Of a stretch of DNA of 64,000 nucleotides, positions 40,249-49,825 are shown piece after piece; positions within the stretch are counted from its first letter, which is position 1; each line of letters begins with the position of its first letter. A model generated the notes under the pieces. It saw only the letters and a list, made by a program, of their open reading frames with translations. It did no database searches and was not told the DNA's origin. Source of the DNA: an uncultured Cycloclasticus sp. (GTDB lineage Bacteria > Pseudomonadota > Gammaproteobacteria > Methylococcales > Cycloclasticaceae). Location of the stretch: assembly GCA_913057515.1 (NCBI GenBank), contig CAJXOJ010000008.1:24542-88541 (forward strand), read 5' to 3'. Position numbers and translations under genes: made by a program.

Positions 40249-41070
40249 TTGAAAACACACCTCTTATTCATCCTTGCACTAAACTTCACCTTGAATTTCT
40301 CTGCTCATGCAAGTGACCCCTTACGGCTTGCCACCACAACGAGTACTGAAAATTCTGGCCTGTTAGCTGAACTCTTACCCGCTTTTACGAAAAAAACCGG
40401 CATAAAGGTGGATGTTATCGCTGTCGGAACAGGCAAAGCACTTCAACTTGCTAGACATGGTGATACTGATATCGTCATGGTCCACGCCAGACAAGCCGAA
40501 GATATTTTTATTGCTGAAGGCTTCGGTGTTAATCGACGCGATGTGATGGAAAATGATTTTATTATTGTTGGCCCACCTGACGATCCTGCTAATATCCAAT
40601 CTGATAAAAAAACGCTCATCGCGCTTAAAAGAATTGCCGACAAAAAGGCCTCCTTTATTTCTCGTGGCGACCATTCTGGTACCTATAAAAAAGAGCGCGC
40701 TATTTGGAAGCATGCTGAAATAAGCCCTCTTGGCAACTGGTATAAAGAGGCAGGACAAGGCATGGGCAAGGTGTTATTAATGGCCAGTGAGTTAGGCGCC
40801 TATACCTTAACTGACAGAGGCACTTGGCTCGCCTATAAAGATAGGCTGTCACTCAAGGTGCTTAATGAGGGTGGTGTTTTATTAAAAAACCCCTATGGCA
40901 TTATTGCCGTTAATCCTGCGCTGCATAAAGACATTCAGTACTTAAAAGCGATGTCACTGATCGCTTGGATAACATCACCTCAGGGACAACAATTGATTGA
41001 TGCGTTTCAAAAAAATGGGCAACGACTATTTTATCCAACCGCCATTCAGGATGTGATAGCCGATGAATGA
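40249..41070 (+). CDS. tupA: Tungstate ABC transporter substrate-binding protein
   Basis: This 273-residue periplasmic protein begins with a signal peptide (residues 1-21, ending SAHA). The TupA-type mature start follows: LATTTSTENSGLL, then VIAVGTGKALQLARHGDTDI. TupA binds tungstate (and less well molybdate) for import. The only workable start is TTG at 40249, because an in-frame stop lies 12 bases upstream and no ATG precedes the signal peptide. Its 3' end overlaps tupB by eight bases. Confidence 0.92.
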   Translation: MKTHLLFILALNFTLNFSAHASDPLRLATTTSTENSGLLAELLPAFTKKTGIKVDVIAVGTGKALQLARHGDTDIVMVHARQAEDIFIAEGFGVNRRDVMENDFIIVGPPDDPANIQSDKKTLIALKRIADKKASFISRGDHSGTYKKERAIWKHAEISPLGNWYKEAGQGMGKVLLMASELGAYTLTDRGTWLAYKDRLSLKVLNEGGVLLKNPYGIIAVNPALHKDIQYLKAMSLIAWITSPQGQQLIDAFQKNGQRLFYPTAIQDVIADE

Positions 41071-41764
41071 CCTTAGTCAGGCCAGCCTTAATGCTTTTCA
41101 GTTATTATTCAGTGGGAATGATGATCTCTGGGAAGTGATATCATTATCATTTGGTGTCTCTTTTTCAGCCATATTAATAGCCACTCCCTTTGCGCTAGTT
41201 ATTGCTTTTATTCTCGCTTTTTTCCAGTTTCCTTTTCGCCGGACACTCATTTCTCTGTTCAACACCTTTATGTCAGTTCCTGCCGTTATTATCGGTTTAA
41301 CCTTATATCTCATCTTATCGCGCAGTGGCCCACTGGGTGACTTAAGGCTCTTATTTACTAGCAAAGCGATGGTTATTGGCCAGATAATGCTGAGCTTCCC
41401 ATTGCTGGTTGCTATGGCTCATGCCTCTTTTCAATCCGCTGATCGACGCGCTTGGGAAACGGCTATCACCTTAGGTGCAGCGCCATCGAGAGCCTTTTTC
41501 ACCCTAATGTACGAGGTTCGCTTTGGTTTAATAGCCGCCATCGTTGCCGGTTTTGGTCGTGTCGTGGCTGAAATTGGCTGCTCAATGATGGTGGGCGGAA
41601 ACATCCTCCATTCAACACGTAACATTCCCACCGCCATTGCCCTAGAAACGAGTAAAGGCGAGTTTGCACAAGGCATTGCCTTAGGCATGGTTTTACTCGT
41701 GCTATCGTTAAGTTTAAATGCAGGTGTTTCCATTTTTCAAGGCAAAGGCGAATTACAAGCATGA
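41063..41764 (+). CDS. tupB: Tungstate ABC transporter permease
   Basis: This 233-residue inner-membrane permease has about five hydrophobic segments and the binding-protein-dependent transport loop AWETAITLGAAPSRAFFTLM, which contacts the ATPase. The ending GMVLLVLSLSLNAGVSIFQG and the short length fit TupB. It overlaps tupA by eight bases and tupC by four. Confidence 0.92.
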   Translation: MNDLSQASLNAFQLLFSGNDDLWEVISLSFGVSFSAILIATPFALVIAFILAFFQFPFRRTLISLFNTFMSVPAVIIGLTLYLILSRSGPLGDLRLLFTSKAMVIGQIMLSFPLLVAMAHASFQSADRRAWETAITLGAAPSRAFFTLMYEVRFGLIAAIVAGFGRVVAEIGCSMMVGGNILHSTRNIPTAIALETSKGEFAQGIALGMVLLVLSLSLNAGVSIFQGKGELQA

Positions 41765-42471
41765 GTAGCTTAATTGACTATAAAAATATCAGTATTTTTT
41801 TATCTGGGCATTCAGTTTTAAATATTGACCATCTAGCGGTACCCGCTCACCAGTGCACGTTATTAACAGGCAAAAATGGCTCAGGCAAAACCACTCTATT
41901 AAAAATAATGAGTGGTTTATTAAAGCCTAATTCGTGCACGGTTCATTACCAAGGTTTAGACCTACCCTGGAAGCAAGCAAAACCGTATATTCAAAAAGAT
42001 ATTATCTATTTACACCAGCAACCTTATTTATTTGACGCCAGCGTTGCCGACAATATAGCTTATGGCCTCTACCGAGCAGGTGAAAGCAAATCGGCTGCCC
42101 ACCATAAAGTGATGCAAGCACTGGACTGGGCCAACCTGACACATCTCGCACACCGCTCAGCAAAACAATTATCTGGAGGGGAGAAGCAACGAGTTGCTGT
42201 CACACGCGCGCGCATTTTATCCCCTCGATTATTATTACTCGATGAACCAACCGCTAGCATGGACAGCGATGCTAAACAGCAAACATGTCTACTCTTACAA
42301 CGACTCAAATCCGAAGGTGTTAGCATTATGCTCAGCAGTCATGAAACACATATCATTGAGCATATCGCCGATCGCCATTTGCATTTAGAAAATGGGAGTC
42401 TAAAGCATATTAAGCAGGCAACCACCTCAGGCAAAGTTACTTCGTTAAACACCATCAAGAACACTCCATAA
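41761..42471 (+). CDS. tupC: Tungstate ABC transporter ATP-binding protein
   Basis: This 236-residue ABC ATPase powers tungstate uptake. It has Walker A GKNGSGKTT, signature LSGGEKQR and Walker B LLLLDEPTASMD. It lacks a C-terminal mop domain, so molybdate sensing is not built in. Its stop codon shares one base with the moeA start. Confidence 0.92.
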   Translation: MSSLIDYKNISIFLSGHSVLNIDHLAVPAHQCTLLTGKNGSGKTTLLKIMSGLLKPNSCTVHYQGLDLPWKQAKPYIQKDIIYLHQQPYLFDASVADNIAYGLYRAGESKSAAHHKVMQALDWANLTHLAHRSAKQLSGGEKQRVAVTRARILSPRLLLLDEPTASMDSDAKQQTCLLLQRLKSEGVSIMLSSHETHIIEHIADRHLHLENGSLKHIKQATTSGKVTSLNTIKNTP

Positions 42472-43742
42472 TGATGAATACTATAAACACTCAAAGCAGT
42501 TGTGCAGATGATAATGAGCAAGACACACTCAGCGTAGAACATGCTTTACAAAGTATGTTAGCAAACATCTCCGAGCAAGCAGCTAGTGAAAAAATCCATT
42601 TAACCGATGCGGTTGATCGAACATTAGCCGACTCTATTACTTCATCCATTAACGTCCCTTCACACCGTAATTCAGCCGTGGATGGCTACGCAATATTCCA
42701 AGCCGACTTGCCGGCAAACGGCGACATTGCAACACTCAACATAGTTGGTCAAGTTGTCGCAGGTCACGCCTATGAGGGAGACATACAACAGGGTCAGTGC
42801 ATTCAAATAATGACCGGCGCACAAATGCCGCTTTTAACCGATACCGTCATCATGCAAGAGCATGTTGAAGTGCATGGAAACAGTATTCATATCGACGACC
42901 GGCATAATCCAGGCCAAAATGTTCGTCAAGCGGGTGAAGATATTCAACAAGGTCAAGTCGTCTTACAAGCTGGTATTAAGTTAACGCCACCACAAATTGG
43001 TTTAATTGCTTCGCTAGGAATATCGGAGGTTTGCGTGAAAACGCCCTTAGTTGCTGCTGTTTTTTCAACCGGCGACGAAGTACTAAATATTGGTGAAACC
43101 CCTCGCAAAGGCTGTATTTACGACAGCAATCGTTACAGCTTAATAGCCGCACTTAAAAAAATTGGTTGTAAGGTTCTTGACATGGGTATTATCGCTGATG
43201 ACCCTGATAAATTACGCGATGCATTCGAACTGGCTTCTAAGCATTCACATGTTATTTTTACCTCCGGCGGTGTATCCGTTGGTGAGGCCGATTACACCAA
43301 GCAAGTTCTTTCGGAAACAGGTGCTATAAACTTTTGGAAAGTGGCCATGAAACCCGGTCGACCTGTCGCTTTTGGCAAAATAGGTGATTCGACCTTCTTT
43401 GGTTTACCCGGAAATCCAGTTGCCGTCATGGTCACCTTTTATCAATTTGCCTTACCTTGCTTACAAAAGATGATGGGCTTAACATCCCCATTAATAGCGC
43501 CCATTATTGATGCCAAATGCACACACTCAATTCGCAAAATTGCAGGCCGTACTGAGTTTCAGCGTGGCATCCTATCGAAAGGAAACGGCGATGAATGGGA
43601 GGTTTGTACTACAGGCCAACAAGGCTCTGGTATTTTACGCTCCATGAGTGATGCAAATTCATTTATTATTCTCGAACATAATCGCTCATCTATTTCTGAG
43701 GGAGAGTCAGTTTCCGTTCAACCCTTTTCATCGCTCTTTTAA
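42471..43742 (+). CDS. moeA: Molybdopterin molybdenumtransferase MoeA
   Basis: MoeA inserts molybdate (or tungstate) into adenylylated molybdopterin to make the active cofactor. The 423-residue protein has PSHRNSAVDGYAI, the family IMTGAQMP motif and the ring-binding FTSGGVSVGEADY. FFGLPGNPVAVMVTF is also present. A second ATG three bases later could be the true start. It shares the A of TAATG with tupC, which puts metal uptake and metal insertion in one translationally coupled operon. Confidence 0.95.
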   Translation: MMNTINTQSSCADDNEQDTLSVEHALQSMLANISEQAASEKIHLTDAVDRTLADSITSSINVPSHRNSAVDGYAIFQADLPANGDIATLNIVGQVVAGHAYEGDIQQGQCIQIMTGAQMPLLTDTVIMQEHVEVHGNSIHIDDRHNPGQNVRQAGEDIQQGQVVLQAGIKLTPPQIGLIASLGISEVCVKTPLVAAVFSTGDEVLNIGETPRKGCIYDSNRYSLIAALKKIGCKVLDMGIIADDPDKLRDAFELASKHSHVIFTSGGVSVGEADYTKQVLSETGAINFWKVAMKPGRPVAFGKIGDSTFFGLPGNPVAVMVTFYQFALPCLQKMMGLTSPLIAPIIDAKCTHSIRKIAGRTEFQRGILSKGNGDEWEVCTTGQQGSGILRSMSDANSFIILEHNRSSISEGESVSVQPFSSLF

Positions 43743-43783
43743 TCACCAGTAAATGAAATACCAGCCACACTTGGTTGAATAGC

Positions 43784-44578
43784 TTAACGCTCTTTGATTA
43801 GTAACTGACTTGGGTGAATGGCATTAAGAGACCAAAATTTACCCCACTTTCTTGGCCACCCGCGAATTTCAATATGTTTCCCTCGATAATAAGTAACCGC
43901 CGGAAAATACTGCCTATTTTTTTCAGCAATCCAAATATACACCTCATCACTTAACCAAAGTTTAGCGCCTTTCTCTAAAACACTCACCCTTTTAACTGTC
44001 GAAGAGAATCGTCCCCATTTTTTTATTCGTTCCTCAGGTATTTGCGTCGCAAGCTGAAGCCGATAAAGCTTTGCCGACCAAACCCCTGTTCCGGCTTTTT
44101 CGGCCGTAGATTGAGCGTCTATTAGTTGCGAGCTATACCTAAGATTTGGTGGGTGTATATTTAAAAACACCTTGCCATTACGAAGCAAATCCTTGTTAAT
44201 ATGCTCTCCACTTTTTAAAAAAACATGGGCTAAGGTGCGCCCATAATGATCTTTATCCTCGGCATCTTTTTCAATAACAACAAACCTATTCAGCACCCGT
44301 GTTTTTAAAAACTTCTTCGCTGCTAAGGCACCTGCATCATTAAGCGCACCTTTATACCCCAGTTCTGGTGCATTAACGCCCAATAGCCGAACCTTCTCTC
44401 CGCTCAACAACACAATAGTATCGCCATCAATCACTCTAACGACTTTACTTAATGAGTTGGCACCGGAAGTAGAGCAGCCTACAACAACTAGTAACGTCGT
44501 GATTAAGACGCCACTTTGAAATCTTCTTATGCCCAACACTATTGTAAGTAATTGTTTTTTAATTTGATCAATTAACAT
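43784..44578 (-). CDS. Thermonuclease-family (SNase) lipoprotein
   Basis: This 264-residue protein has an N-terminal signal-like segment ending at a lipobox (VVGC, C35), followed by a staphylococcal-nuclease domain. The catalytic pieces are present: VIDGDTIVL, RLLGVNAPELG with Arg and Glu, and DHYGRTLAHVF with the second Arg. It is probably a membrane-anchored, calcium-dependent nuclease facing the periplasm or outside. About 80 residues after the nuclease core are not recognised. Confidence 0.85.
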   Translation of the reverse strand: MLIDQIKKQLLTIVLGIRRFQSGVLITTLLVVVGCSTSGANSLSKVVRVIDGDTIVLLSGEKVRLLGVNAPELGYKGALNDAGALAAKKFLKTRVLNRFVVIEKDAEDKDHYGRTLAHVFLKSGEHINKDLLRNGKVFLNIHPPNLRYSSQLIDAQSTAEKAGTGVWSAKLYRLQLATQIPEERIKKWGRFSSTVKRVSVLEKGAKLWLSDEVYIWIAEKNRQYFPAVTYYRGKHIEIRGWPRKWGKFWSLNAIHPSQLLIKER

Positions 44579-44666
44579 ATCTCAGCGTCCATTAGCTTAT
44601 AATTAAGATTATTACAGAATCATCCAGACGAATTTATTAAATACAATAATAACAGGTAGATTTACG

Positions 44667-46238
44667 TTGTACTTACGCATACAAGACAGACTTAAAAAAC
44701 TAATCAACAAGCAACAAAGCGATTCACTTTGTGGTGGCTTAAAAGGCATTGAAAAAGAAAGTTTACGCGTAAACCCGCAAGGTAAAATCGCGCAAACTCC
44801 ACACCCGAAGGAACTCGGCTCAGCACTTACAAACCCCTACATTACCACTGATTACTCAGAGGCACTGTTAGAGTTTATTACACCGCCTTTTAAGCAAGCA
44901 GCTGAGGCGCTAAACTTTATGGAAACCATCCATTCGTTTACCTACCAGCACTTAGGTAACGAAATGCTCTGGGGTACCAGCATGCCCTGTATTGTCAATG
45001 GTGACATGAGCATTCCAATCGCAAACTACGGCCACTCCAATAGCGGCCAAATGAAGCACATCTATCGCATTGGTTTATGGCATCGGTATGGTCGAAGCAT
45101 GCAAGCAATTGCTGGCATACACTTTAATTATTCTTTACCAGAAAAGTTTTGGCCTATCTATCAGTCGATAGAACAAGATACACAAAGCAAACAAGATTTC
45201 ATTTCGCAGTCATATATGGATATGACACGCAACTTACATCGTTATGGCTGGTTAATCCTCTATCTATTTGGGGCCTCACCTGCCATCTGCAAGTCGTTTG
45301 TTAAAGGTCAGGAACACTGTTTCGATGAGTTTGATGCTGGCACGCTTTATAAGCCTTACTGCACGTCACTGCGAATGAGTGATATTGGTTATAAAAATGA
45401 TAGTCAATCGGATATCAATATTTCATATAACAACTTAAATGACTATGTCAGTCGTCTTCTCGCTGCAACTCAGATACCTTTTCCAGAATACGAGGCACTT
45501 GGTGTTAAAGATGAAAACGGCGAATATAAACAGCTTAATGCCAATATTTTACAGATTGAAAATGAGTACTACAGCAATGTCCGACCTAAACAGATAACCA
45601 AGCCTGGTGAACGCCCCAGCGAAGCATTAAAGAAACGCGGCGTCCGTTATGTTGAATTACGATCAGTCGACCTAAACCCATTTGATCCAGTCGGCATGAG
45701 CGAGCAACAATTACATTTTCTAGAAGCCTTTATGATTTTTTGCCTGTTAGCAGACAGCCCGCCCCTATCCGTTGATGATAAAGCCAGTGTTGATAAAAAC
45801 CTAACCTTAGTCGCTACAGAAGGGCGTAAACCAAACTTACAACTCAGTCGTCAAAATGAATCTATCAGCTTGAAGAACTGGGGCTTAGAAATATGCAATG
45901 AAATGACTGAGCTTTGTAATATTCTGGATGCTGATGACCCCACGAAACCATACACCTCCTCATTAGCTCATCAAATTGATAAGTTAAATAATGTGGAGCT
46001 TACCCCCTCAGCTAGGGTATTGAATTCAATGATAGAGCAGCAACTGCCTTTCTTTAAATTTGCTCTGCATCAAGCCAATAAGCACCATGAATACTTTAAC
46101 AAGCAGACGCTAACAAACGAACAACGTAGCTGCTTAGAACAGGCAAGTCTCGATTCAATAAAAGAACAACACAATATTGAAAATAACGACACGTTGACAC
46201 TTGAGCAGTTTTTAGCAGAGTACTTTTCTCAGGATTAG
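44667..46238 (+). CDS. gshA: Glutamate-cysteine ligase
   Basis: GshA joins glutamate and cysteine, the first step of glutathione synthesis. The 523-residue length matches the gammaproteobacterial class I enzyme. GIEKESLRVNPQG, ITTDYSEALLEFITPP and RGVRYVELRSVDLNPFDP are typical. The start appears to be TTG at 44667 with AGGTAG upstream, since no in-frame ATG precedes the conserved N-terminus. It lies beside APS reductase, consistent with shared sulfur metabolism. Confidence 0.95.
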   Translation: MYLRIQDRLKKLINKQQSDSLCGGLKGIEKESLRVNPQGKIAQTPHPKELGSALTNPYITTDYSEALLEFITPPFKQAAEALNFMETIHSFTYQHLGNEMLWGTSMPCIVNGDMSIPIANYGHSNSGQMKHIYRIGLWHRYGRSMQAIAGIHFNYSLPEKFWPIYQSIEQDTQSKQDFISQSYMDMTRNLHRYGWLILYLFGASPAICKSFVKGQEHCFDEFDAGTLYKPYCTSLRMSDIGYKNDSQSDINISYNNLNDYVSRLLAATQIPFPEYEALGVKDENGEYKQLNANILQIENEYYSNVRPKQITKPGERPSEALKKRGVRYVELRSVDLNPFDPVGMSEQQLHFLEAFMIFCLLADSPPLSVDDKASVDKNLTLVATEGRKPNLQLSRQNESISLKNWGLEICNEMTELCNILDADDPTKPYTSSLAHQIDKLNNVELTPSARVLNSMIEQQLPFFKFALHQANKHHEYFNKQTLTNEQRSCLEQASLDSIKEQHNIENNDTLTLEQFLAEYFSQD

Positions 46239-46372
46239 CAAATCATCTATCTAACTAATAAGCAATTCAGATCACGTTTAAACACCATTGCTTCTATTGA
46301 TATCTCGATTTAGAATTCTTGAATCTAATTATGTTTGTTACACTCTCCTTTAAATTAAATTTGATGATAGAC

Positions 46373-47089
46373 ATGACTAATCAAACACTTCAGCAGCAGC
46401 TTGAAAATAAACAACCGCGTGAAATACTTAAAACCATCTATTCTAGTGTTAATAACCTAGCTATTTCATTTAGTGGCGCTGAGGATGTTGTTCTCATCGA
46501 TATGGCATGTAAACTCGGTTTAAAACCCAATGTATTCACTCTGGATACAGGGCGGCTTCACCCAGAAACTTATCAGTTTATTGAAGCGGTTATGCAGCAC
46601 TATCAGATCAAGATAACCGTGTTATCCCCCAACCAAACCGCCTTACAGAATCTTACAACTGAAAAAGGTTTGTACAGTTTTTACCAAGATGGTCATAAAG
46701 AATGTTGCGGCATCAGGAAGGTAGAACCGTTAAAACGACACTTAGCTACCCTATCTGGTTGGATAACTGGGCAACGTAGGGATCAAAGCAAAGCGACTCG
46801 GGACAGTCTGCCGATCGTAGAAATTGATTCCTCATTTAGCGGCAAAGATAGCGAACTATTGAAATTTAATCCGTTATGTCACTGGACATCTGAACAAGTC
46901 TGGTCATATATCCGCGCACTAGAAGTCCCTTTTAATCCTCTACATAATAAAGGCTTTGTCAGCATAGGCTGTGAACCATGCACTCGGCCAACATTGCCGC
47001 ACCAAGATCCAAGAGAAGGTCGTTGGTGGTGGGAAGAAGCTGAAAGTAAGGAATGCGGGCTTCACTCAAGTTTAAGTAAACCGAGTTAA
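46373..47089 (+). CDS. cysH: Assimilatory adenylyl-sulfate (APS) reductase, 4Fe-4S type
   Basis: This enzyme reduces adenylyl sulfate to sulfite with thioredoxin in assimilatory sulfate reduction. From the ATG at 46373 it is 238 residues. It has the iron-sulfur cysteines C111-C112 ([12 protein letters not shown]) and C200/C203 (GCEPC), and the catalytic C228 in ECGLH. The CC...CxxC set separates it from E. coli-type PAPS reductase, so a CysC kinase should not be strictly needed. Earlier in-frame starts (46319, 46364) are possible. It converges with cysB after eight bases. Confidence 0.93.
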   Translation: MTNQTLQQQLENKQPREILKTIYSSVNNLAISFSGAEDVVLIDMACKLGLKPNVFTLDTGRLHPETYQFIEAVMQHYQIKITVLSPNQTALQNLTTEKGLYSFYQDGHKECCGIRKVEPLKRHLATLSGWITGQRRDQSKATRDSLPIVEIDSSFSGKDSELLKFNPLCHWTSEQVWSYIRALEVPFNPLHNKGFVSIGCEPCTRPTLPHQDPREGRWWWEEAESKECGLHSSLSKPS

Positions 47090-47097
47090 CCTAAACA

Positions 47098-48072
47098 TTA
47101 ATAATGTGGCAAATTGATATCATCAAATAGTGAATTAATAGCCGTTTGTTCTTTTAACTCCAACGCTTTATTAATTATTTCACTGCTTAAATGAGGTGCA
47201 AATAATTTAATAAAATCATACATATAACCACGTAAAAATGTATCTTTTCTGATGCCTATCTTGGTAATGCTTTTACCAAATAAATGGCCCGCATCGATAG
47301 CGACCAAGTCTTGATCAATATTTTTGTCATACGCCATACGAGCAACAATACCGACCCCCAAACCGAGCCGAACATAAGTCTTAATAACGTCGGCATCCAC
47401 AGCTGTAAGCGCAACATCAGGGTTTAGGCTTTCTTCTCTAAATGCATCATCAAGCTTTGAACGCCCAGTAAAGCCAAACACATAGGTAATCAATGGGTAA
47501 CGCGCAACATCATTCAAAGACAAACTAGACATCTTGCTCAGTTCGTGACCTTTAGGAACCAAAATACACCGATCCCAAGAATAACAAGGTAGCATGATTA
47601 GATTTTCAAATAGTTCAATTGCCTCAGTCGCAATAGCGATATCAACTTTACCTTGCGCAACCATTTCAGAAATCTGGATCGGCGTGCCCTGTTGAATATC
47701 CAGAGTAACATTCGGCTTAGCTTGCATAAACTCTTTAATAATTGGTGGCAGAGCATAACGTGCTTGGGTATGAGTCGTTGCAATGGATAATGACCCCTTA
47801 CTTTCATCACGATACTCTTTTGCAATGTTTTTTATGTTTTCTGCTTGCATTAACATTTGACCCGCAATGGCAATTATTTTTTCACCAGCAGGCGTCATAT
47901 CAGTAAGGTGTTTACCGTTTCGTGTGAAGATTGGAATACCCAATTCATCTTCTAAAATACGGATCTGTTTACTTATTCCTGGTTGAGATGTATAAATATT
48001 CTCAGCAGTAGCCGATACATTTAAATTGTTTTTTGAAACTTCCCATATGTACCGTAATTGCTGTAATTTCAT
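47098..48072 (-). CDS. cysB: LysR-type regulator CysB
   Basis: CysB activates sulfur-assimilation genes in response to N-acetylserine. The 324-residue protein begins MKLQQLRYIWEVSKN and has an N-terminal helix-turn-helix with TSQPGISKQIRILEDELG. The effector domain includes SIATTHTQARYALPP, typical of the CysB/Cbl subgroup. It stands next to the APS reductase gene and divergent from a TauE/SafE permease, both plausible targets. Confidence 0.95.
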   Translation of the reverse strand: MKLQQLRYIWEVSKNNLNVSATAENIYTSQPGISKQIRILEDELGIPIFTRNGKHLTDMTPAGEKIIAIAGQMLMQAENIKNIAKEYRDESKGSLSIATTHTQARYALPPIIKEFMQAKPNVTLDIQQGTPIQISEMVAQGKVDIAIATEAIELFENLIMLPCYSWDRCILVPKGHELSKMSSLSLNDVARYPLITYVFGFTGRSKLDDAFREESLNPDVALTAVDADVIKTYVRLGLGVGIVARMAYDKNIDQDLVAIDAGHLFGKSITKIGIRKDTFLRGYMYDFIKLFAPHLSSEIINKALELKEQTAINSLFDDINLPHY

Positions 48073-48112
48073 AAACTCTTATCTTATTTTGTTATAAATA
48101 TAGAAATATATA

Positions 48113-48132
48113 TTCCTTTTCATTATAAGGAA
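48113..48132. promoter_or_regulatory. Inverted repeat in the cysB/permease divergent region
   Basis: TTCCTT and AAGGAA are separated by eight bases within a very AT-rich 91-base divergent region. Position and symmetry suit a regulator site, possibly for CysB itself. CysB sites are degenerate, so this is only a suggestion. Confidence 0.35.
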
Positions 48133-48163
48133 AAAAGATTACATTACAATCATTCTCCTTAAT

Positions 48164-48937
48164 GTGGTTTCTCCATTGGATCTTTTATACATATTAGCAG
48201 GTGCAGTAGTAGGCTTCATAATTGGTCTAACAGGTGTCGGTGGTGGCTCCCTCATGACACCATTATTAGTACTTGGTTTCAATGTACAACCAGCCATAGC
48301 TGTTGGAACTGATCTGCTATATGCAGCTATAACTAAAGCAAGTGGCGTATGGTCTCATCAAAAACTTAAAAATATTAACTGGCAAATAGTTAAGAACCTA
48401 AGCCTAGGCAGTATTCCAGGCTCAATCATCTGTATATATGTGATTAAAAGGTTTGAAATATCAGGCGAAGTATTCGAACACCTCATCTCAATAACCCTAG
48501 GTTTCATGCTAATTTTGACCTCAGTTGTCATTCTATTTAAAGAAACCATTAGCAATCGTTTTAAGAAACCAGCTGGTTACAGCCCAAGCCCTCTCATCAT
48601 CATAAGTCTAGGTGTCATACTAGGTGTATTAGTGACTCTTTCATCTGTCGGCGCTGGAGCCATAGGAGGCGCGATATTACTTCTCCTCTACCCAACACTT
48701 AGAACAAGAACTATCGTAGGAACTGACATAGCTCACGCTGTCCCATTAACTGCAGTCGCGGGACTCGGGCATTTACAGTTGGGAAATATTGATTTGTCTT
48801 TACTGGTTAGTTTAATCATCGGTTCACTGCCCGCTATTTACTTCGGGACCATCGTCGGAGAAAAAATTCCAGAAAAGACATTAAAATATATTGTAGCCAG
48901 TATTTTATTAGTCATTGGCATCAAATTTGCCATCTAA
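48164..48937 (+). CDS. TauE/SafE-family sulfite/anion permease
   Basis: This 257-residue membrane protein has about eight hydrophobic segments and the two-fold repeated TauE/SafE pattern. The first repeat has GLTGVGGGSLMTPLLVLGF and the second has TLSSVGAGAIGGAILLLLY. The family moves sulfite, sulfonates or other anions. Its place beside cysB, APS reductase and ferredoxin suggests sulfur-compound transport. The start is taken as GTG at 48164; no good ribosome-binding site is visible, so the start is uncertain. Confidence 0.85.
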   Translation: MVSPLDLLYILAGAVVGFIIGLTGVGGGSLMTPLLVLGFNVQPAIAVGTDLLYAAITKASGVWSHQKLKNINWQIVKNLSLGSIPGSIICIYVIKRFEISGEVFEHLISITLGFMLILTSVVILFKETISNRFKKPAGYSPSPLIIISLGVILGVLVTLSSVGAGAIGGAILLLLYPTLRTRTIVGTDIAHAVPLTAVAGLGHLQLGNIDLSLLVSLIIGSLPAIYFGTIVGEKIPEKTLKYIVASILLVIGIKFAI

Positions 48938-48997
48938 AGAAAAACAATATCCCAATTAAATCTATAATCCATGCTGTGGATGCTTATAGAAATTGCA

Positions 48998-49003
48998 TAT
49001 AAT
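48998..49003 (+). promoter_or_regulatory. fdxA: Putative -10 box of the ferredoxin gene
   Basis: A perfect TATAAT lies 34 bases before the ferredoxin ATG. The -35 region (TGTGGA at 17-base spacing) is weak, so this is only a likely promoter. Confidence 0.4.
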
Positions 49004-49036
49004 AGAAACAGTAAATTAATCAACAAGGAATATAAA

Positions 49037-49360
49037 ATGACATTTGTAGTAACCGAAGCTTGTATCAAATGTAAATACACAGATTGCGTAGACGTTTGCC
49101 CGGTAGATTGCTTCCATGAAGGACCCAATTTTTTAGTCATCGACCCAGATGAATGCATTGATTGTACATTATGCGAACCTGAATGCCCTGTTGAAGCAAT
49201 ATATTCAGAAGATGAACTACCAGAAGGTCAAGAAGCCTTTATTCAACTAAATGCTGAATTGTCACTTGAATGGCCAGTTATTACTGATGTTAAAGATGCT
49301 CCTGAAGACGCAGATGAGTGGGCCAAAAAAGATAATAAGATAGATTATTTAGAGCGTTAA
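49037..49360 (+). CDS. fdxA: Seven-iron ferredoxin FdxA
   Basis: This 107-residue ferredoxin has the length and layout of Azotobacter ferredoxin I. N-terminal cysteines at C9, C17 and C21 fit the 3Fe-4S/4Fe-4S arrangement. A second set, [12 protein letters not shown] (C40, C43, C46, C50), and an acidic C-terminal tail follow. I chose the ATG at 49037, which has AAGGA upstream, over an earlier in-frame start. It may supply electrons to neighbouring sulfur enzymes, but this is only positional inference. Confidence 0.93.
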   Translation: MTFVVTEACIKCKYTDCVDVCPVDCFHEGPNFLVIDPDECIDCTLCEPECPVEAIYSEDELPEGQEAFIQLNAELSLEWPVITDVKDAPEDADEWAKKDNKIDYLER

Positions 49361-49381
49361 TAATAAAAAACAATTAAACAT

Positions 49382-49412
49382 AAAAAAAACCGGGTTAAAC
49401 CCGGTTTTTTTT
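49382..49412. terminator. Bidirectional terminator between fdxA and rplQ
   Basis: A near-perfect palindrome has eight A, CCGGGT, loop TAA, ACCCGG and eight T. It gives a GC stem followed by a T-run on both strands, so it can end both the ferredoxin transcript and the alpha ribosomal operon. Confidence 0.92.
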
Positions 49413-49429
49413 ATGTTAAGAGTAAGAAG

Positions 49430-49810
49430 TTATTCTTCTGATGTTACTTCCGACTGACGATCAACAAGTTCTACAATAGCCATTGGCGCAGCATCACCTG
49501 TTCTAAACCCACATTTAAGTATACGAAGGTAACCACCAGGGCGATCTTTATACTGAGGTGCAATGTCGTTAAATAGTTTAGTAACACTATCACGATCCCT
49601 TAAACGAGCAAAAATAAGACGTCTCTTAGCGACTGAATCAATTTTTGAAGCTGTAATAAGAGGCTCAACAAAACGACGCAATTCCTTTGCCTTAGGTAGT
49701 GTTGTACGAATTACTTCGTGACCAATTAATGAATTTGCCATATTTTTAAACATGGCTTTACGATGACTGCTATTACGATTTAGCTGTCTTCCTGATTTAC
49801 GATGACGCAT
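49430..49810 (-). CDS. rplQ: 50S ribosomal protein L17
   Basis: L17 (126 residues) starts [20 protein letters not shown] and is the last gene of the alpha operon, 15 bases after rpoA. It binds 23S rRNA near the exit tunnel. The bidirectional terminator 18 bases downstream closes the whole ribosomal cluster. Confidence 0.98.
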   Translation of the reverse strand: MRHRKSGRQLNRNSSHRKAMFKNMANSLIGHEVIRTTLPKAKELRRFVEPLITASKIDSVAKRRLIFARLRDRDSVTKLFNDIAPQYKDRPGGYLRILKCGFRTGDAAPMAIVELVDRQSEVTSEE

Positions 49811-49825
49811 AGTTAAATCCTTAAA

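Noticed and set aside
48162..48197. ATG at 48162 as permease start
   Set aside because: It is in another frame and stops after 11 codons; the permease frame begins with GTG at 48164.
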